A DNA stretch of 64,000 nt, taken from Paenibacillus terrigena DSM 21567 (GTDB lineage Bacteria; Bacillota; Bacilli; Paenibacillales; Paenibacillaceae). Both the position numbers and the translations under genes were made by a program. Of this stretch, positions 36,437-47,899 are shown in pieces. The stretch's first letter is position 1, and each line of letters begins with the position of its first letter. The stretch covers positions 567,056 to 631,055 of the forward strand of contig NZ_KB895412.1 of assembly GCF_000374845.1 (NCBI RefSeq), read 5' to 3'. The notes beneath the pieces were generated by a model. The model made no database searches, was not told the origin of the DNA, and saw only the letters and a list, made by a program, of their open reading frames with translations.

Positions 36437-36969
36437 GCCAAGACCTTGTTGTAGCGAAAAGATATGCCAAAGCATTATTCGAAGTTGCTCAGCAGAACAA
36501 CAACATTGCTCAAGTCGAAGAAGACTTGAAAGCTGTTGTAGCAGCGATTGATGGTAATGTGGATATTACTCGTTTTTTGAATGCGCCTAATATCGACCTT
36601 TCGGTCAAAGTTGACGTTATTCATAAAGCGGTAGAAGGCAAGCTGGCTGAAGCAGTCATTAGTCTTATTTCCGTTCTAATTAAGAATAGCAGACAAGATA
36701 CCCTCGGCGCAGTGTTACAAGCTTATATCAAAGTTGCGGGTGAAGCATTAGGTCAAGATGACGCGGTTGTCGTGTCCGCCTATGCTTTGAGCACACCGGA
36801 AATAGAGTTAGTAGCCGGCCATTTCGGTAAAATCGTGAATAAAAAGATTCGCGTTCAAAACGTAGTCGACAAGAGCATCATCGGCGGGATCCAAGTTCGT
36901 ATCGGTGATCGTCTGTACGACGGCAGCTTGTCCGGCAAATTGGCGCGTTTGGAAAAATCGTTAAAGTAA
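36433..36969 (+). CDS. atpH: F1 ATP synthase subunit delta
   Basis: 178 residues. VAKRYAKALFEVA at the N-terminus and the C-terminal VVDKSIIGGIQVRIGDRLYDGSLSGKL are typical. It connects the stalk to the alpha3beta3 head. Confidence 0.95.
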   Translation: MSQDLVVAKRYAKALFEVAQQNNNIAQVEEDLKAVVAAIDGNVDITRFLNAPNIDLSVKVDVIHKAVEGKLAEAVISLISVLIKNSRQDTLGAVLQAYIKVAGEALGQDDAVVVSAYALSTPEIELVAGHFGKIVNKKIRVQNVVDKSIIGGIQVRIGDRLYDGSLSGKLARLEKSLK

Positions 36970-36994
36970 TCTCAAGCACTGTAGATAGGGGTGA

Positions 36995-38515
<1,521 letters not shown>

Positions 38516-38624
38516 CGAGAACCGAGCCTGCTCGGATCGGTATCCTGTATTAACTTGGCTTAGGACAAGGTCGCTCGCTTATTAGCACTAGACCTTGTCT
38601 GCTAAGTTTGAAAGAGGTGAAATC

Positions 38625-39485
38625 ATGGCAAAAGGAATGCGCGATATAAAACGCCAGATTAAAAGCGTTCAGAATACAAAGCAAATTACGAAAGCAATGG
38701 AAATGGTCGCAGCTGCAAAGCTAAGAAAGGCGCAGGAGAAGGCGGAAGCCTCACGCCCATACGCTGAGAAGCTTAAAGAAGTGGTCGGCAGTATTGCAGC
38801 AGGAACGCAAGGGATAAAACACCCGATGCTGCAAAGCCGCGATGTGAAAAAGACGGGTTATCTCGTCATCACATCCGACCGCGGACTATGTGGTGGCTCC
38901 AATACCAACGTCATTCGTACTGTAATGAATACGATTCGTGAAAATCATAAATCGCATGATGAATACTCGTTGTTCGTCATCGGGCGTAAAGGACGCGACT
39001 ATTTCCGTCGCAGAGAACTTCCGATTGTTCAGGAAGTGACGGAGTTGTCCGATTCTCCGACTTTTTCGGATGTCAAATCGATCGCTTCCAAGGCGGTACA
39101 ATTTTTCGAAGAGGAACAATATGATGTGCTCTACATTTTCTACAATGAATTTGTGAATGCATTGACTCAAGTTCCTGTGAAGAAAAAGCTGCTCCCGCTT
39201 GACGAAGTGAAGGTTGAAGGAAGCGTATCTAGCTATGAATATGAACCTTCTGCGGAAGAAGTGCTTGATGTGCTGCTTCCTAAATATGCAGAGACTTTAA
39301 TTTATAGTGCGGTACTTGATGCAAAAGCAAGTGAGCTGGGCGCGAAAATGACAGCAATGGGTAGCGCAACGAAAAATGCGACGAAGATGATCAATGAATT
39401 GACATTGACGTATAACCGTGCGCGTCAGGCTGCGATTACGCAAGAAATTTCCGAGATTGTGGCTGGAGCGAACGCTCAGTCTTAA
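38625..39485 (+). CDS. atpG: F1 ATP synthase subunit gamma
   Basis: 286 residues from ATG at 38625 (GAAAGAGGTGAAATC). Begins AKGMRDIKRQIKSVQNTKQITKAMEMVAA and ends with NELTLTYNRARQAAITQEISEIVAGA, the two helices of the rotor shaft. The 109-bp gap after atpA contains GACCTTGTC-type inverted repeats. Confidence 0.97.
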   Translation: MAKGMRDIKRQIKSVQNTKQITKAMEMVAAAKLRKAQEKAEASRPYAEKLKEVVGSIAAGTQGIKHPMLQSRDVKKTGYLVITSDRGLCGGSNTNVIRTVMNTIRENHKSHDEYSLFVIGRKGRDYFRRRELPIVQEVTELSDSPTFSDVKSIASKAVQFFEEEQYDVLYIFYNEFVNALTQVPVKKKLLPLDEVKVEGSVSSYEYEPSAEEVLDVLLPKYAETLIYSAVLDAKASELGAKMTAMGSATKNATKMINELTLTYNRARQAAITQEISEIVAGANAQS

Positions 39486-39506
39486 TAGATGGGTTTAGGA
39501 GGGTAA

Positions 39507-40916
<1,410 letters not shown>

Positions 40917-40942
40917 GTATGTAAGTTTTAGGAGGGTTCCAT

Positions 40943-41347
40943 GTGAGTACCTTTTTATTGGAAGTTGTAACTCCCGAGCGTAAAGTGTACGCGAAGGAAG
41001 TCAATATGGTTATTGTGAAAGGGATGGAAGGTGAGCTTGGTATTCAAGCGAACCACGTCCCGCTCGTAACACCTTTGAAGGTTGCTCCAGTGGTCATCAA
41101 AATGAACGGCAAAGCGGAAGAAATTGCAGTTCATGGTGGATTTGTTCAAATTGGTAAAGAAAAAGTGGTCATTCTTGCTGAAACGGCTGAACTTCCAGGG
41201 GATATTGATTATAACCGTGCGAAGGCAGCAAGAGAACGGGCAGAACGCCGACTTGCCAATAAGAAAGACCATATTGATCATCGCCGTGCAGAGCTTGCTC
41301 TCCAAAGAGCGCTTGCTCGTATCGAAGTGAGTGAACACAAAATCTAG
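40943..41347 (+). CDS. atpC: F1 ATP synthase subunit epsilon
   Basis: 134 residues, GTG start after TTTAGGAGGGTTCCAT. Beta-sandwich domain (LEVVTPERKVY, GELGIQANHVPLVT) and a C-terminal helical hairpin (RAKAARERAERRLANK). Last gene of the operon. Hairpins follow. Confidence 0.96.
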   Translation: MSTFLLEVVTPERKVYAKEVNMVIVKGMEGELGIQANHVPLVTPLKVAPVVIKMNGKAEEIAVHGGFVQIGKEKVVILAETAELPGDIDYNRAKAARERAERRLANKKDHIDHRRAELALQRALARIEVSEHKI

Positions 41348-41368
41348 CTATCTAGCTTCCCCCTAAAT

Positions 41369-41422
41369 CCCCCTTCACCATTGAAGGGGGACCCCAGGGC
41401 GCTGACGCCCCTGGACCCCGTA
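41369..41422 (+). repeat. GC-rich double hairpin after atpC
   Basis: CCCCCTTC/GAAGGGGG (41369-41376, 41383-41390), followed by CCAGGGCG/CGCCCCTGG. No T-run. Possible mRNA 3'-end stabiliser. Confidence 0.6.
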
Positions 41423-41484
41423 AACTGGGCGATATGAGCTGCGGTTGCGCGGGTTTAGGTGCGGATGGTGGGTGGAGCGCTACT

Positions 41485-41533
41485 AAAAAGCCTGATTTAT
41501 ATTGCCTTATGGCAATATAAATCAGGCTTTTTT
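41485..41533 (+). terminator. strong terminator of the atp operon
   Basis: Left arm 41485-41506 (from AAAAAGCCTG to TATTGCC) and right arm 41511-41533 are perfectly complementary (22 bp), with a TTAT loop and T-run. The flanking A-run allows bidirectional use. Confidence 0.92.
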
Positions 41534-41581
41534 CGCTTTCAATTGGCGGTGTTTAGTTTCTTCAAAGCGGATTGGTGGAAT

Positions 41582-41850
41582 GAGCGGCGATTGGTGGGTT
41601 GTGAGGTAATACGTGCAAGGAACGCTCACTGTGCGACTGTGCTGCCTGCGGCATCCCCAGCGCACCCGCTTACTCTCAGGATTTGCATGTGGTACTTTCG
41701 AAGAGAGCGGGGAGCGGAGAGCGGAGAGAGCGGCGGTTGGCGGGTTGTGAGCGCGAGTGTGCAATGAGCGCCCCGGTACGGCCGTTTTGCTATGCAAAAC
41801 CAGCGTCCCTACTTCATTTCAGGATTTGCGAGCATATTCGTAAAAAGGAG
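41582..41850. repeat. degenerate direct duplication in non-coding DNA
   Basis: Unit 1 (about 41582-41705) and unit 2 (about 41728-41850) share GAGCGGCG.TTGG.GGGTTGTGAG at the left and CCCAGCG..CCC....TTCAGGATTTGC at the right, offset ~145 bp. GC-rich with short GAGCGG repeats. Frames across it look non-coding. Confidence 0.6.
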
Positions 41851-41888
41851 TACGAGGGCGGAGAGCAGCTATTGGGTAAGCAGAGTAA

Positions 41889-41953
41889 AAGGCGAGAATG
41901 ACACGCACGCCTGCATGAATGCAATATTGAGCCGGACGCACTTTTTCTCGCCA
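41889..41953 (-). terminator. hairpin downstream of the His-rich gene
   Basis: GGCGAGAA and TTCTCGCC (arms at ~41889-41896 and 41946-41953). On minus it is followed by TTTTAC. Confidence 0.5.
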
Positions 41954-41972
41954 TTTATCTTTTTTTTAAATA

Positions 41973-42167
41973 CTATCTTTGAGAAGTACTCATCATATGA
42001 TGATAATGATAATGATGGTGATGATGGACGAAGTGATGAGCTTGTGGATGACTTTGGGTATGAAATTGGGGATGATGCATCATGTGTTCATGACCTTGAT
42101 GTAAATGGGATTGTGGATCGGGATCCCTTTGTTGAGATCCTTGAACACTAAGTTTTTCTTGATTCAT
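41973..42167 (-). CDS. small His-rich protein
   Basis: 64 residues with 18 His, concentrated in HHFV-H5-YHYHH near the C-terminus, plus Gln/Pro/Met. No signal peptide or Cys. ATG at 42167 follows AAAGGAGAAAGTCA, an excellent ribosome site, and a hairpin lies downstream. Composition suggests Ni/Zn/Cu binding or a spore-coat component (compare the His-rich CotD-like protein in this window). No family is assigned. Probably real. Confidence 0.7.
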   Translation of the reverse strand: MNQEKLSVQGSQQRDPDPQSHLHQGHEHMMHHPQFHTQSHPQAHHFVHHHHHYHYHHMMSTSQR

Positions 42168-42803
42168 TGACTTTCTCCTTTCACCTTTGAATAATTCATA
42201 TTATGTCTGCACAGGATTAGTGACACTTGACCTAAATGAATTGGGCTACTTATAGTCGCCTTTAAGGGGATTTACTGACGAAGCACCCTCTAACGGACCC
42301 ATGAGCGCTTATTAGTAAAAGTTCGAGGTTCACGACGTTGGCACAAAGGACGAGCCAATAATTGCAAGTGTTAACCGAGGAAGAGCACGAATTCCAGTTT
42401 TCATGGGACAGGAATACTGCATTATCGGTTGGAGAGCGGAGCGCTCGCCTTTGAAATCGGGAAAATACAATAACTCGCCCAATCACATTTCCCGATTTCA
42501 ACAGCGATGGAAACCGATACACCTGCGTTCCCCCACTACATTTTCATCTCCATCACGCTCCATCGAGCTACCAGCATCCTTTCAGTCACAAACTCTTCAC
42601 GAATTTGCATTCTCTCCCCCGCATATATAGCAAGTACAAGGGTTGTTAGACACATTAAAAAATACGCCGAAAACTACAAATGAAAACCCAGGTTTTGGAT
42701 AGACGATATTGGTAGGTTTTGTTATAATTGTTACGGGTTTATTACAGTTTTTTTCGTTTTGTATAATAAAATTATATAGTTGTGAACGGAGGCGAGAGAG
42801 GAC
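42168..42803. other. long intergenic region upstream of the nuo operon
   Basis: 636 bp without a convincing gene; frames of 75-86 residues lack ribosome sites and family character. It contains a 12-bp inverted repeat GAAATCGGGAAA/TTTCCCGATTTC (42453-42464, 42488-42499) and, near its end, AT-rich promoter-like sequence. Confidence 0.55.
42720..42728 (+). promoter_or_regulatory. extended -10 upstream of nuoA
   Basis: TGTTATAAT ~75 bp before the start codon. A second -10-like GTATAATA lies at ~42761. Confidence 0.5.
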
Positions 42804-43172
42804 ATGGAATACTCGAATAACTATGTCATTGTAGCGATCTTCATTGCGCTGGGAATTTTGCTACCAGTGGTAGCGCTTACAGTGGGAAGATTTCTAAGAC
42901 CTAGCAAACCTACCGAAATCAAGCAATCGACCTATGAGAGTGGGAACGAGCCGGTAGGGGTAGGGCAGGTACGATTTAATATCCGCTATTATCTATTCGC
43001 ACTGATGTTTGTTATTTTCGATGTGGAGACCGTGTTTCTTTACCCGTGGGCCGTGGCGTATCAGCAGCTTGGACTCTTCGTACTTGTTGAGATGTTGATA
43101 TTTGTCGCATTGTTGCTTGTGGGGCTTATATACGCTTGGAAGAAGAAGGTGCTCAAATGGAACTCAATTTAG
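42804..43172 (+). CDS. nuoA: NADH-quinone oxidoreductase subunit A
   Basis: 122 residues, three membrane segments, with YESGNEPVG and [26 protein letters not shown], the conserved NuoA core. First gene of an 11-gene complex I operon. RBS GAGAGAGGAC. Confidence 0.97.
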   Translation: MEYSNNYVIVAIFIALGILLPVVALTVGRFLRPSKPTEIKQSTYESGNEPVGVGQVRFNIRYYLFALMFVIFDVETVFLYPWAVAYQQLGLFVLVEMLIFVALLLVGLIYAWKKKVLKWNSI

Positions 43173-43675
43173 AATCGATTAGTCCTGAGGAACGTCAGGA
43201 GCTAGAAAGAAATGTATTCATGGGAACACTGGAACAATTGAAGGCGTGGGCGCGAAGCAACTCGCTCTGGCCGCTTACGTTCGGGCTTGCATGTTGTGCG
43301 ATTGAAATGATGGGAACGGGAGCATCCCACTATGATTTGGACCGATTTGGCGTTATATTCCGAACATCGCCTCGTCAATCTGACGTGATGATCGTAGCAG
43401 GGACGGTAACGAAGAAAATGGGTCCTTTATTGCGTCGTTTGTACGACCAAATGCCAGAGCCGAAATGGGTTATCGCAATGGGATCATGTGCAACGGCTGG
43501 CGGTCCTTATGTGAAATCGTATGCCGTGATGAAAGGCGTGGATCAAATTGTACCGGTCGATGTTTACATCCCGGGCTGCCCACCGAACCCGGCTGCTTTG
43601 ATCTATGGCATTAATAAATTGCAAGAGAAGATTCGTTATGAAGCGAAGACCGGGAAGCAGGTGACGAACCAATGA
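43157..43675 (+). CDS. nuoB: NADH-quinone oxidoreductase subunit B
   Basis: 172 residues from ATG at 43157 (AGAAGGTGCTCAA upstream), overlapping nuoA by 16 bp. The N2 cluster ligands are present: [25 protein letters not shown]. It passes electrons to quinone. Confidence 0.97.
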   Translation: MELNLESISPEERQELERNVFMGTLEQLKAWARSNSLWPLTFGLACCAIEMMGTGASHYDLDRFGVIFRTSPRQSDVMIVAGTVTKKMGPLLRRLYDQMPEPKWVIAMGSCATAGGPYVKSYAVMKGVDQIVPVDVYIPGCPPNPAALIYGINKLQEKIRYEAKTGKQVTNQ

Positions 43676-44469
43676 GTGATGAGCAAGAGGTGAAACCTGA
43701 CAAACCGGAACGCAAGATCATGACGCCGGAAGAACGCGAAGCGAAGGTCAAGGCGGCTGCCGAAGCACGAGCAGCACGCGAACGTGCGAAGGCTGAAGCT
43801 GGAGGCGGCGACGTACCGGCACCAGAAGCGGCGGCAGATGGAGCTGCTGGAGCCACACCAGAGCGCAAAGTGCTAACGGATGAAGAGAAAGAAGCGAAGG
43901 TCAAAGCTGCAGCTGAAGCGAGAGCAGCCAGAGCCAAGGCCAAGGAAGAAGCCGAGGCAGCTGCAGCAGAGGCTGCGCCGAAGGAGCCTTCCCATAACCA
44001 GCCTCGCTTAGATCATGCCATTGCGATTCTGAAAGAAAAAATAGCCGAAGATGTGGTGGAAGAGTCCTCGATTAACGAGAATAACAACCACTTGCCGACA
44101 CTTACGATTAAGAACGAACATTGGTATACATGTGCGGAACTTCTCAAGCATGATCCGGAGTTTCAATGCGACTATCTTCGGAATGTGTCGGGTGCGGATC
44201 ATGAGACGCATATGGAAGTGGTCTATCATATGGTATCCATCACAACGCAGCACGAATATTGCATTCGTGTAAAGACGGATCGTGATCAGCCGTCCGTCGA
44301 TTCGGTGACGCCGATTTGGCAAACGGCCAATTGGAATGAGCGTGAAATCTATGACTTACTCGGTATCGCATTTCCGGGTCATCCCGATTTGCGCCGAATT
44401 ATGATGTCCGATGATTGGGTAGGGCATCCACTGCGCAAAGACTATGTACCGCTAGATTCGGAGGTGTAA
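43672..44469 (+). CDS. nuoC: NADH-quinone oxidoreductase subunit C with duplicated charged N-terminal extension
   Basis: 265 residues. The 30-kDa subunit domain occupies about residues 105-265 ([44 protein letters not shown]). The first ~100 residues are an extra Ala/Glu/Lys/Arg helix-forming region. It contains an internal duplication: [23 protein letters not shown] recurs as [22 protein letters not shown], each preceded by a PERK(I/V)(M/L)T segment. Overlaps nuoB by 4 bp. The extension's role is unknown. Confidence 0.95.
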   Translation: MSDEQEVKPDKPERKIMTPEEREAKVKAAAEARAARERAKAEAGGGDVPAPEAAADGAAGATPERKVLTDEEKEAKVKAAAEARAARAKAKEEAEAAAAEAAPKEPSHNQPRLDHAIAILKEKIAEDVVEESSINENNNHLPTLTIKNEHWYTCAELLKHDPEFQCDYLRNVSGADHETHMEVVYHMVSITTQHEYCIRVKTDRDQPSVDSVTPIWQTANWNEREIYDLLGIAFPGHPDLRRIMMSDDWVGHPLRKDYVPLDSEV

Positions 44470-44475
44470 TCACGC

Positions 44476-45576
44476 GTGATTCGGACAGAAGAACTTCTAT
44501 TGAATGTAGGACCGCAGCATCCCAGTACACATGGTGTATTTCGGATCGTCGTGAAATTAGACGGAGAAGTGATTAAAGAAGCAACGCCCGTGATGGGCTA
44601 CCTGCATCGTGGTACGGAGAAGCTGGCAGAGGATTTGAACTATACGCAGATCATTCCATATACCGACCGTATGGATTATGTGTCAGCCATGACGAACAAC
44701 TATGTGCTCGTGGATGCGGTGGAGAAAATGATGCAGCTCGAAATTCCGGAGCGTGCTGAGTTTCTAAGATTGATCGTGATGGAATTGCAGCGTCTTGCCA
44801 GTCACATGGTATGGTGGGGGACCTATTTGCTTGATATTGGAGCCATGAGCCCTTTCTTATATGCATTCCGGGATCGTGAGATCATCATCGATTTATTTAA
44901 CGAATTGTGTGGAGCACGACTTACCTATAACTACATGCGTGTAGGCGGTGTGAAGTGGGATGCGCCAACTGGCTGGATCGATAAGGTTCGAGAGTTCATC
45001 CCTTATATGAAGAAGAAGCTTGTTGAGTACGATAATCTCGTGAGCGGTAACGAGATCTTTCTGCAACGGATTATCGGGGTCGGCAAATACGATGCGCAAA
45101 CGGCCATTGATTATGGTTTAAGCGGGGCAAATTTGCGTTGTACCGGGGTGAATTGGGATCTGCGGAAAAATGAGCCGTACAGCATCTACGACCGGTTCGA
45201 TTTCGATGTACCGCTCGGTACCAATGGCGATTGCTATGACCGCTATGTCATTCGAATGGAAGAGATGCGCCAGACGTTGCGTATCCTGGAGCAAGCGATT
45301 GAGCAATTCCCGAAAGACGGCGAGATTATGGGCAAGGTTCCCCGTGTCATCCGTCCGCCGGCAGGCGAGATCTATGCGCGTATTGAATCGCCGCGCGGTG
45401 AGATTGGTGCTTATATCGTCTCTAAAGGAAAAGCAGAACCGTATCGCTTGAAGTTCAGACGTCCTTCCTTCGTGAATCTGCAGATTTTACCGAAGCTTCT
45501 CGTCGGGGAGACCATGACGAACCTCATTACGATTCTAGGCGGCGTTGATATCGTCGTTGGGGAGGTTGACTGTTAA
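44476..45576 (+). CDS. nuoD: NADH-quinone oxidoreductase subunit D
   Basis: 366 residues, GTG start. NVGPQHPSTHGVFR at the N-terminus, GYLHRGTEKLAE, and a C-terminal ILGGVDIVVGEVD (proper C-terminus of the 49-kDa subunit). It shapes the quinone site with NuoB. Ends 1 bp into nuoH. Confidence 0.97.
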   Translation: MIRTEELLLNVGPQHPSTHGVFRIVVKLDGEVIKEATPVMGYLHRGTEKLAEDLNYTQIIPYTDRMDYVSAMTNNYVLVDAVEKMMQLEIPERAEFLRLIVMELQRLASHMVWWGTYLLDIGAMSPFLYAFRDREIIIDLFNELCGARLTYNYMRVGGVKWDAPTGWIDKVREFIPYMKKKLVEYDNLVSGNEIFLQRIIGVGKYDAQTAIDYGLSGANLRCTGVNWDLRKNEPYSIYDRFDFDVPLGTNGDCYDRYVIRMEEMRQTLRILEQAIEQFPKDGEIMGKVPRVIRPPAGEIYARIESPRGEIGAYIVSKGKAEPYRLKFRRPSFVNLQILPKLLVGETMTNLITILGGVDIVVGEVDC

Positions 45577-46586
45577 TGGGCGCTTGGTTGCAAGAATCGT
45601 TAACATGGACGAATTTTGCTATATTTCTAGCCTGGAGCATTGTATTTCTATTTATCGTATTGGGGTTTGTAACCTATGCCATATACTATGAACGCAAAGT
45701 CATAGGCTGGATGCAAGGGCGGATTGGTCCGAACCGGGTTGGTCCATTCGGATTGTTCCAGACCGTTGCAGATATCCTGAAGCTGCTTATTAAAGAGGAT
45801 ACGATCCCACGAAAAGCGGATCGTTGGTTGTTCATCCTTGCACCCGTTATTACGTACGTTCCTGCATTTGCGGTTCTAGTCACGATTCCTTATACGAATT
45901 CACTTTATTTTACAGACCTCAATGTAGGCTTGTTGTATTACGGCGCGTTATCTTGTATTTCAACGATTGGCATCATTCTGGGCGGTTGGGCTTCCAACAA
46001 TAAATACTCCTTACTCGGCGGCATGCGCTCAGCAGCCCAGATGATTAGTTACGAGATTCCACTGGTTATATCGGTGGTTGGTGTCATTATGGTCAGTGGC
46101 AGCTTAAGCTTGCGTACCATTGTAAATGGGCAAGGCGATGCGTTCTGGCAGTGGAATTTCCTTCCGCAGATCATCGGATTTGTGGTGTTCATCATCGCAG
46201 CGGTCTCTGAGCTTAACCGTACACCATTCGATTTGCCGGAAGCTGAGTCTGAGCTCGTTGCAGGGTACCATGTCGAGTATAGTGGATTCCGATTTGCATT
46301 CTTCATGCTCGCAGAATATGTATACATGTTCGCTATTGCATCGCTTACGACGGTTCTATTCCTCGGTGGATGGCATGCGCCGCTTCCGTTCTTAACGTTC
46401 ATCCCAGGAGTGATCTGGTTCATCCTGAAATTCACATTCTGTGTGTTCTTCTTGTTCTGGCTACGCGCAACGATGCCGCGTATTCGTGTGGATCAGCTCA
46501 TGAGCTTCGGTTGGAAAGTGCTGCTCCCACTATCGCTCCTGAATGTGTTCATTACGGCTATCTACATGGAACTATTCATCAAATAG
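45576..46586 (+). CDS. nuoH: NADH-quinone oxidoreductase subunit H
   Basis: 336 residues, ~8 membrane segments. ERKVIGWMQGRIGPNRVGPFG and AAVSELNRTPFDLPEAESELVAGYHVEYSG are NuoH signatures lining the quinone entry. Confidence 0.97.
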   Translation: MGAWLQESLTWTNFAIFLAWSIVFLFIVLGFVTYAIYYERKVIGWMQGRIGPNRVGPFGLFQTVADILKLLIKEDTIPRKADRWLFILAPVITYVPAFAVLVTIPYTNSLYFTDLNVGLLYYGALSCISTIGIILGGWASNNKYSLLGGMRSAAQMISYEIPLVISVVGVIMVSGSLSLRTIVNGQGDAFWQWNFLPQIIGFVVFIIAAVSELNRTPFDLPEAESELVAGYHVEYSGFRFAFFMLAEYVYMFAIASLTTVLFLGGWHAPLPFLTFIPGVIWFILKFTFCVFFLFWLRATMPRIRVDQLMSFGWKVLLPLSLLNVFITAIYMELFIK

Positions 46587-46601
46587 AAGGGGAGAGTACC
46601 G

Positions 46602-47057
46602 ATGAAGGGATTGCTTAAAGGGCTGGGAGTCACGTTCAAGACGATGACCTCCAAAAAAGTAACCTATAAATACCCGGATGTACCGCTCGAAATGCCGGAT
46701 CGCTTTCGTGGTATTCAATATTTTGAGCCGGATAAATGTATCGTGTGCAATCAGTGTGCAAAGATCTGTCCGACAGAATGCTTGACGCTGACAGGCAAAC
46801 CGAACCCGGATCCAGAGAAAAAAGGGAAAGTCATCGATACGTTCGATATTAACTTTGAACTCTGCATTCTGTGCGATTTATGTACGGAAGTGTGTCCGAC
46901 AGAAGCGGTTGTTATGACGAATAACTTTGAGCTAGCGGCATACAGCCGTGATGACCTGTTCAAAAATAAAGAGTGGTTGTACGAGAATAACAACCATATT
47001 CGTAAGGAGAATAACTCGGCGATGACGACGAGGGGGGGCGTCAAGAAAGATGTTTGA
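46602..47057 (+). CDS. nuoI: NADH-quinone oxidoreductase subunit I
   Basis: 151 residues with two 4Fe-4S motifs, CIVCNQCAKICPTECL and CILCDLCTEVCPTEAV, for clusters N6a and N6b. Overlaps nuoJ by 8 bp. Confidence 0.97.
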   Translation: MKGLLKGLGVTFKTMTSKKVTYKYPDVPLEMPDRFRGIQYFEPDKCIVCNQCAKICPTECLTLTGKPNPDPEKKGKVIDTFDINFELCILCDLCTEVCPTEAVVMTNNFELAAYSRDDLFKNKEWLYENNNHIRKENNSAMTTRGGVKKDV

Positions 47058-47568
47058 TTTGAGCTTCCAGCTTACGGGCGAATATGTTGCTTTCTTTATC
47101 CTTGCAGTTTGTATTATCGCAGGTGCCGTCTTAATGCTTAGTTTCAGTAAAGTCATTCACATGGTGGTCTCACTCGCTTTTGCTTTTATCGGGCTTGCCG
47201 GGATGTATGTACTCTTGAATGCGGAATTCGTGGCTTTCGTGCAAGTCCTCATCTATGCGGGAGCGATTTCGATCCTGATGATCTTCGGTATTATGATGAC
47301 GCGGCATGATCAGAAGGATGAAGAGATCCGAAGACCGTGGCACGAAGCAATTACGGCGGTTGGATGTCTAGCCTTGTTCGGATTGTTGTTCTACGCCATT
47401 CGCGCGACAGAGCTGCCTGCTGCGGCTTGGGATCCTCCGAAGGACAATACGCTGGAGATCGGTAAGCTGCTCTATACGGAGCACGTGATACCGTTCGAAT
47501 TGATGTCGGTGCTGCTCACGGTTGCTTTTATCGGGGCGATTGTGATTGCCAAAAGGGAGGAGGACTAA
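47050..47568 (+). CDS. nuoJ: NADH-quinone oxidoreductase subunit J
   Basis: 172 residues, five membrane segments, with [21 protein letters not shown] typical of NuoJ/ND6. A membrane proton-pathway subunit. Confidence 0.95.
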   Translation: MFDLSFQLTGEYVAFFILAVCIIAGAVLMLSFSKVIHMVVSLAFAFIGLAGMYVLLNAEFVAFVQVLIYAGAISILMIFGIMMTRHDQKDEEIRRPWHEAITAVGCLALFGLLFYAIRATELPAAAWDPPKDNTLEIGKLLYTEHVIPFELMSVLLTVAFIGAIVIAKREED

Positions 47569-47569
47569 G

Positions 47570-47881
47570 ATGAGCGGAATGTTAGGTTCGTATCTGATGC
47601 TCGCTGCCATTTTGTTCTGCCTTGGTCTGTACGGTGCATTAACGAAACGGAGCGCTGTTGTCGTCTTATTATCCATTGAATTGATGCTGAACGCGGTGAA
47701 TTTGAACCTCGTCGCTTTTTCGAAATATGGGGTTGTTCCTGGACTGAAGGGCCAAATCTTCTCGCTCTTTAACATCTCGATTGCTGCTGCGGAAGCTGCA
47801 ATAGGTATCGCGATCCTCATCGCGCTATACCGGAATAAGGGAACAGCGAATGTGGATGAATTCAATGAGATGAAGCGATAA
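47570..47881 (+). CDS. nuoK: NADH-quinone oxidoreductase subunit K
   Basis: 103 residues from ATG at 47570, preceded by AAGGGAGGAGGACTAAG. Three membrane segments; [18 protein letters not shown] and [11 protein letters not shown] carry the conserved Glu residues of NuoK. Confidence 0.96.
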   Translation: MSGMLGSYLMLAAILFCLGLYGALTKRSAVVVLLSIELMLNAVNLNLVAFSKYGVVPGLKGQIFSLFNISIAAAEAAIGIAILIALYRNKGTANVDEFNEMKR

Positions 47882-47899
47882 CCAATAGGAGGAAATGCA

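Noticed and set aside
41459-41901. Frames of 70-100 residues after the atp terminator
   Set aside because: The frames overlap each other on both strands, lack ribosome sites and family character, and cross a non-coding duplication.
42262-42630. Two overlapping frames upstream of nuoA
   Set aside because: No RBS, and no family-like pattern on either strand.
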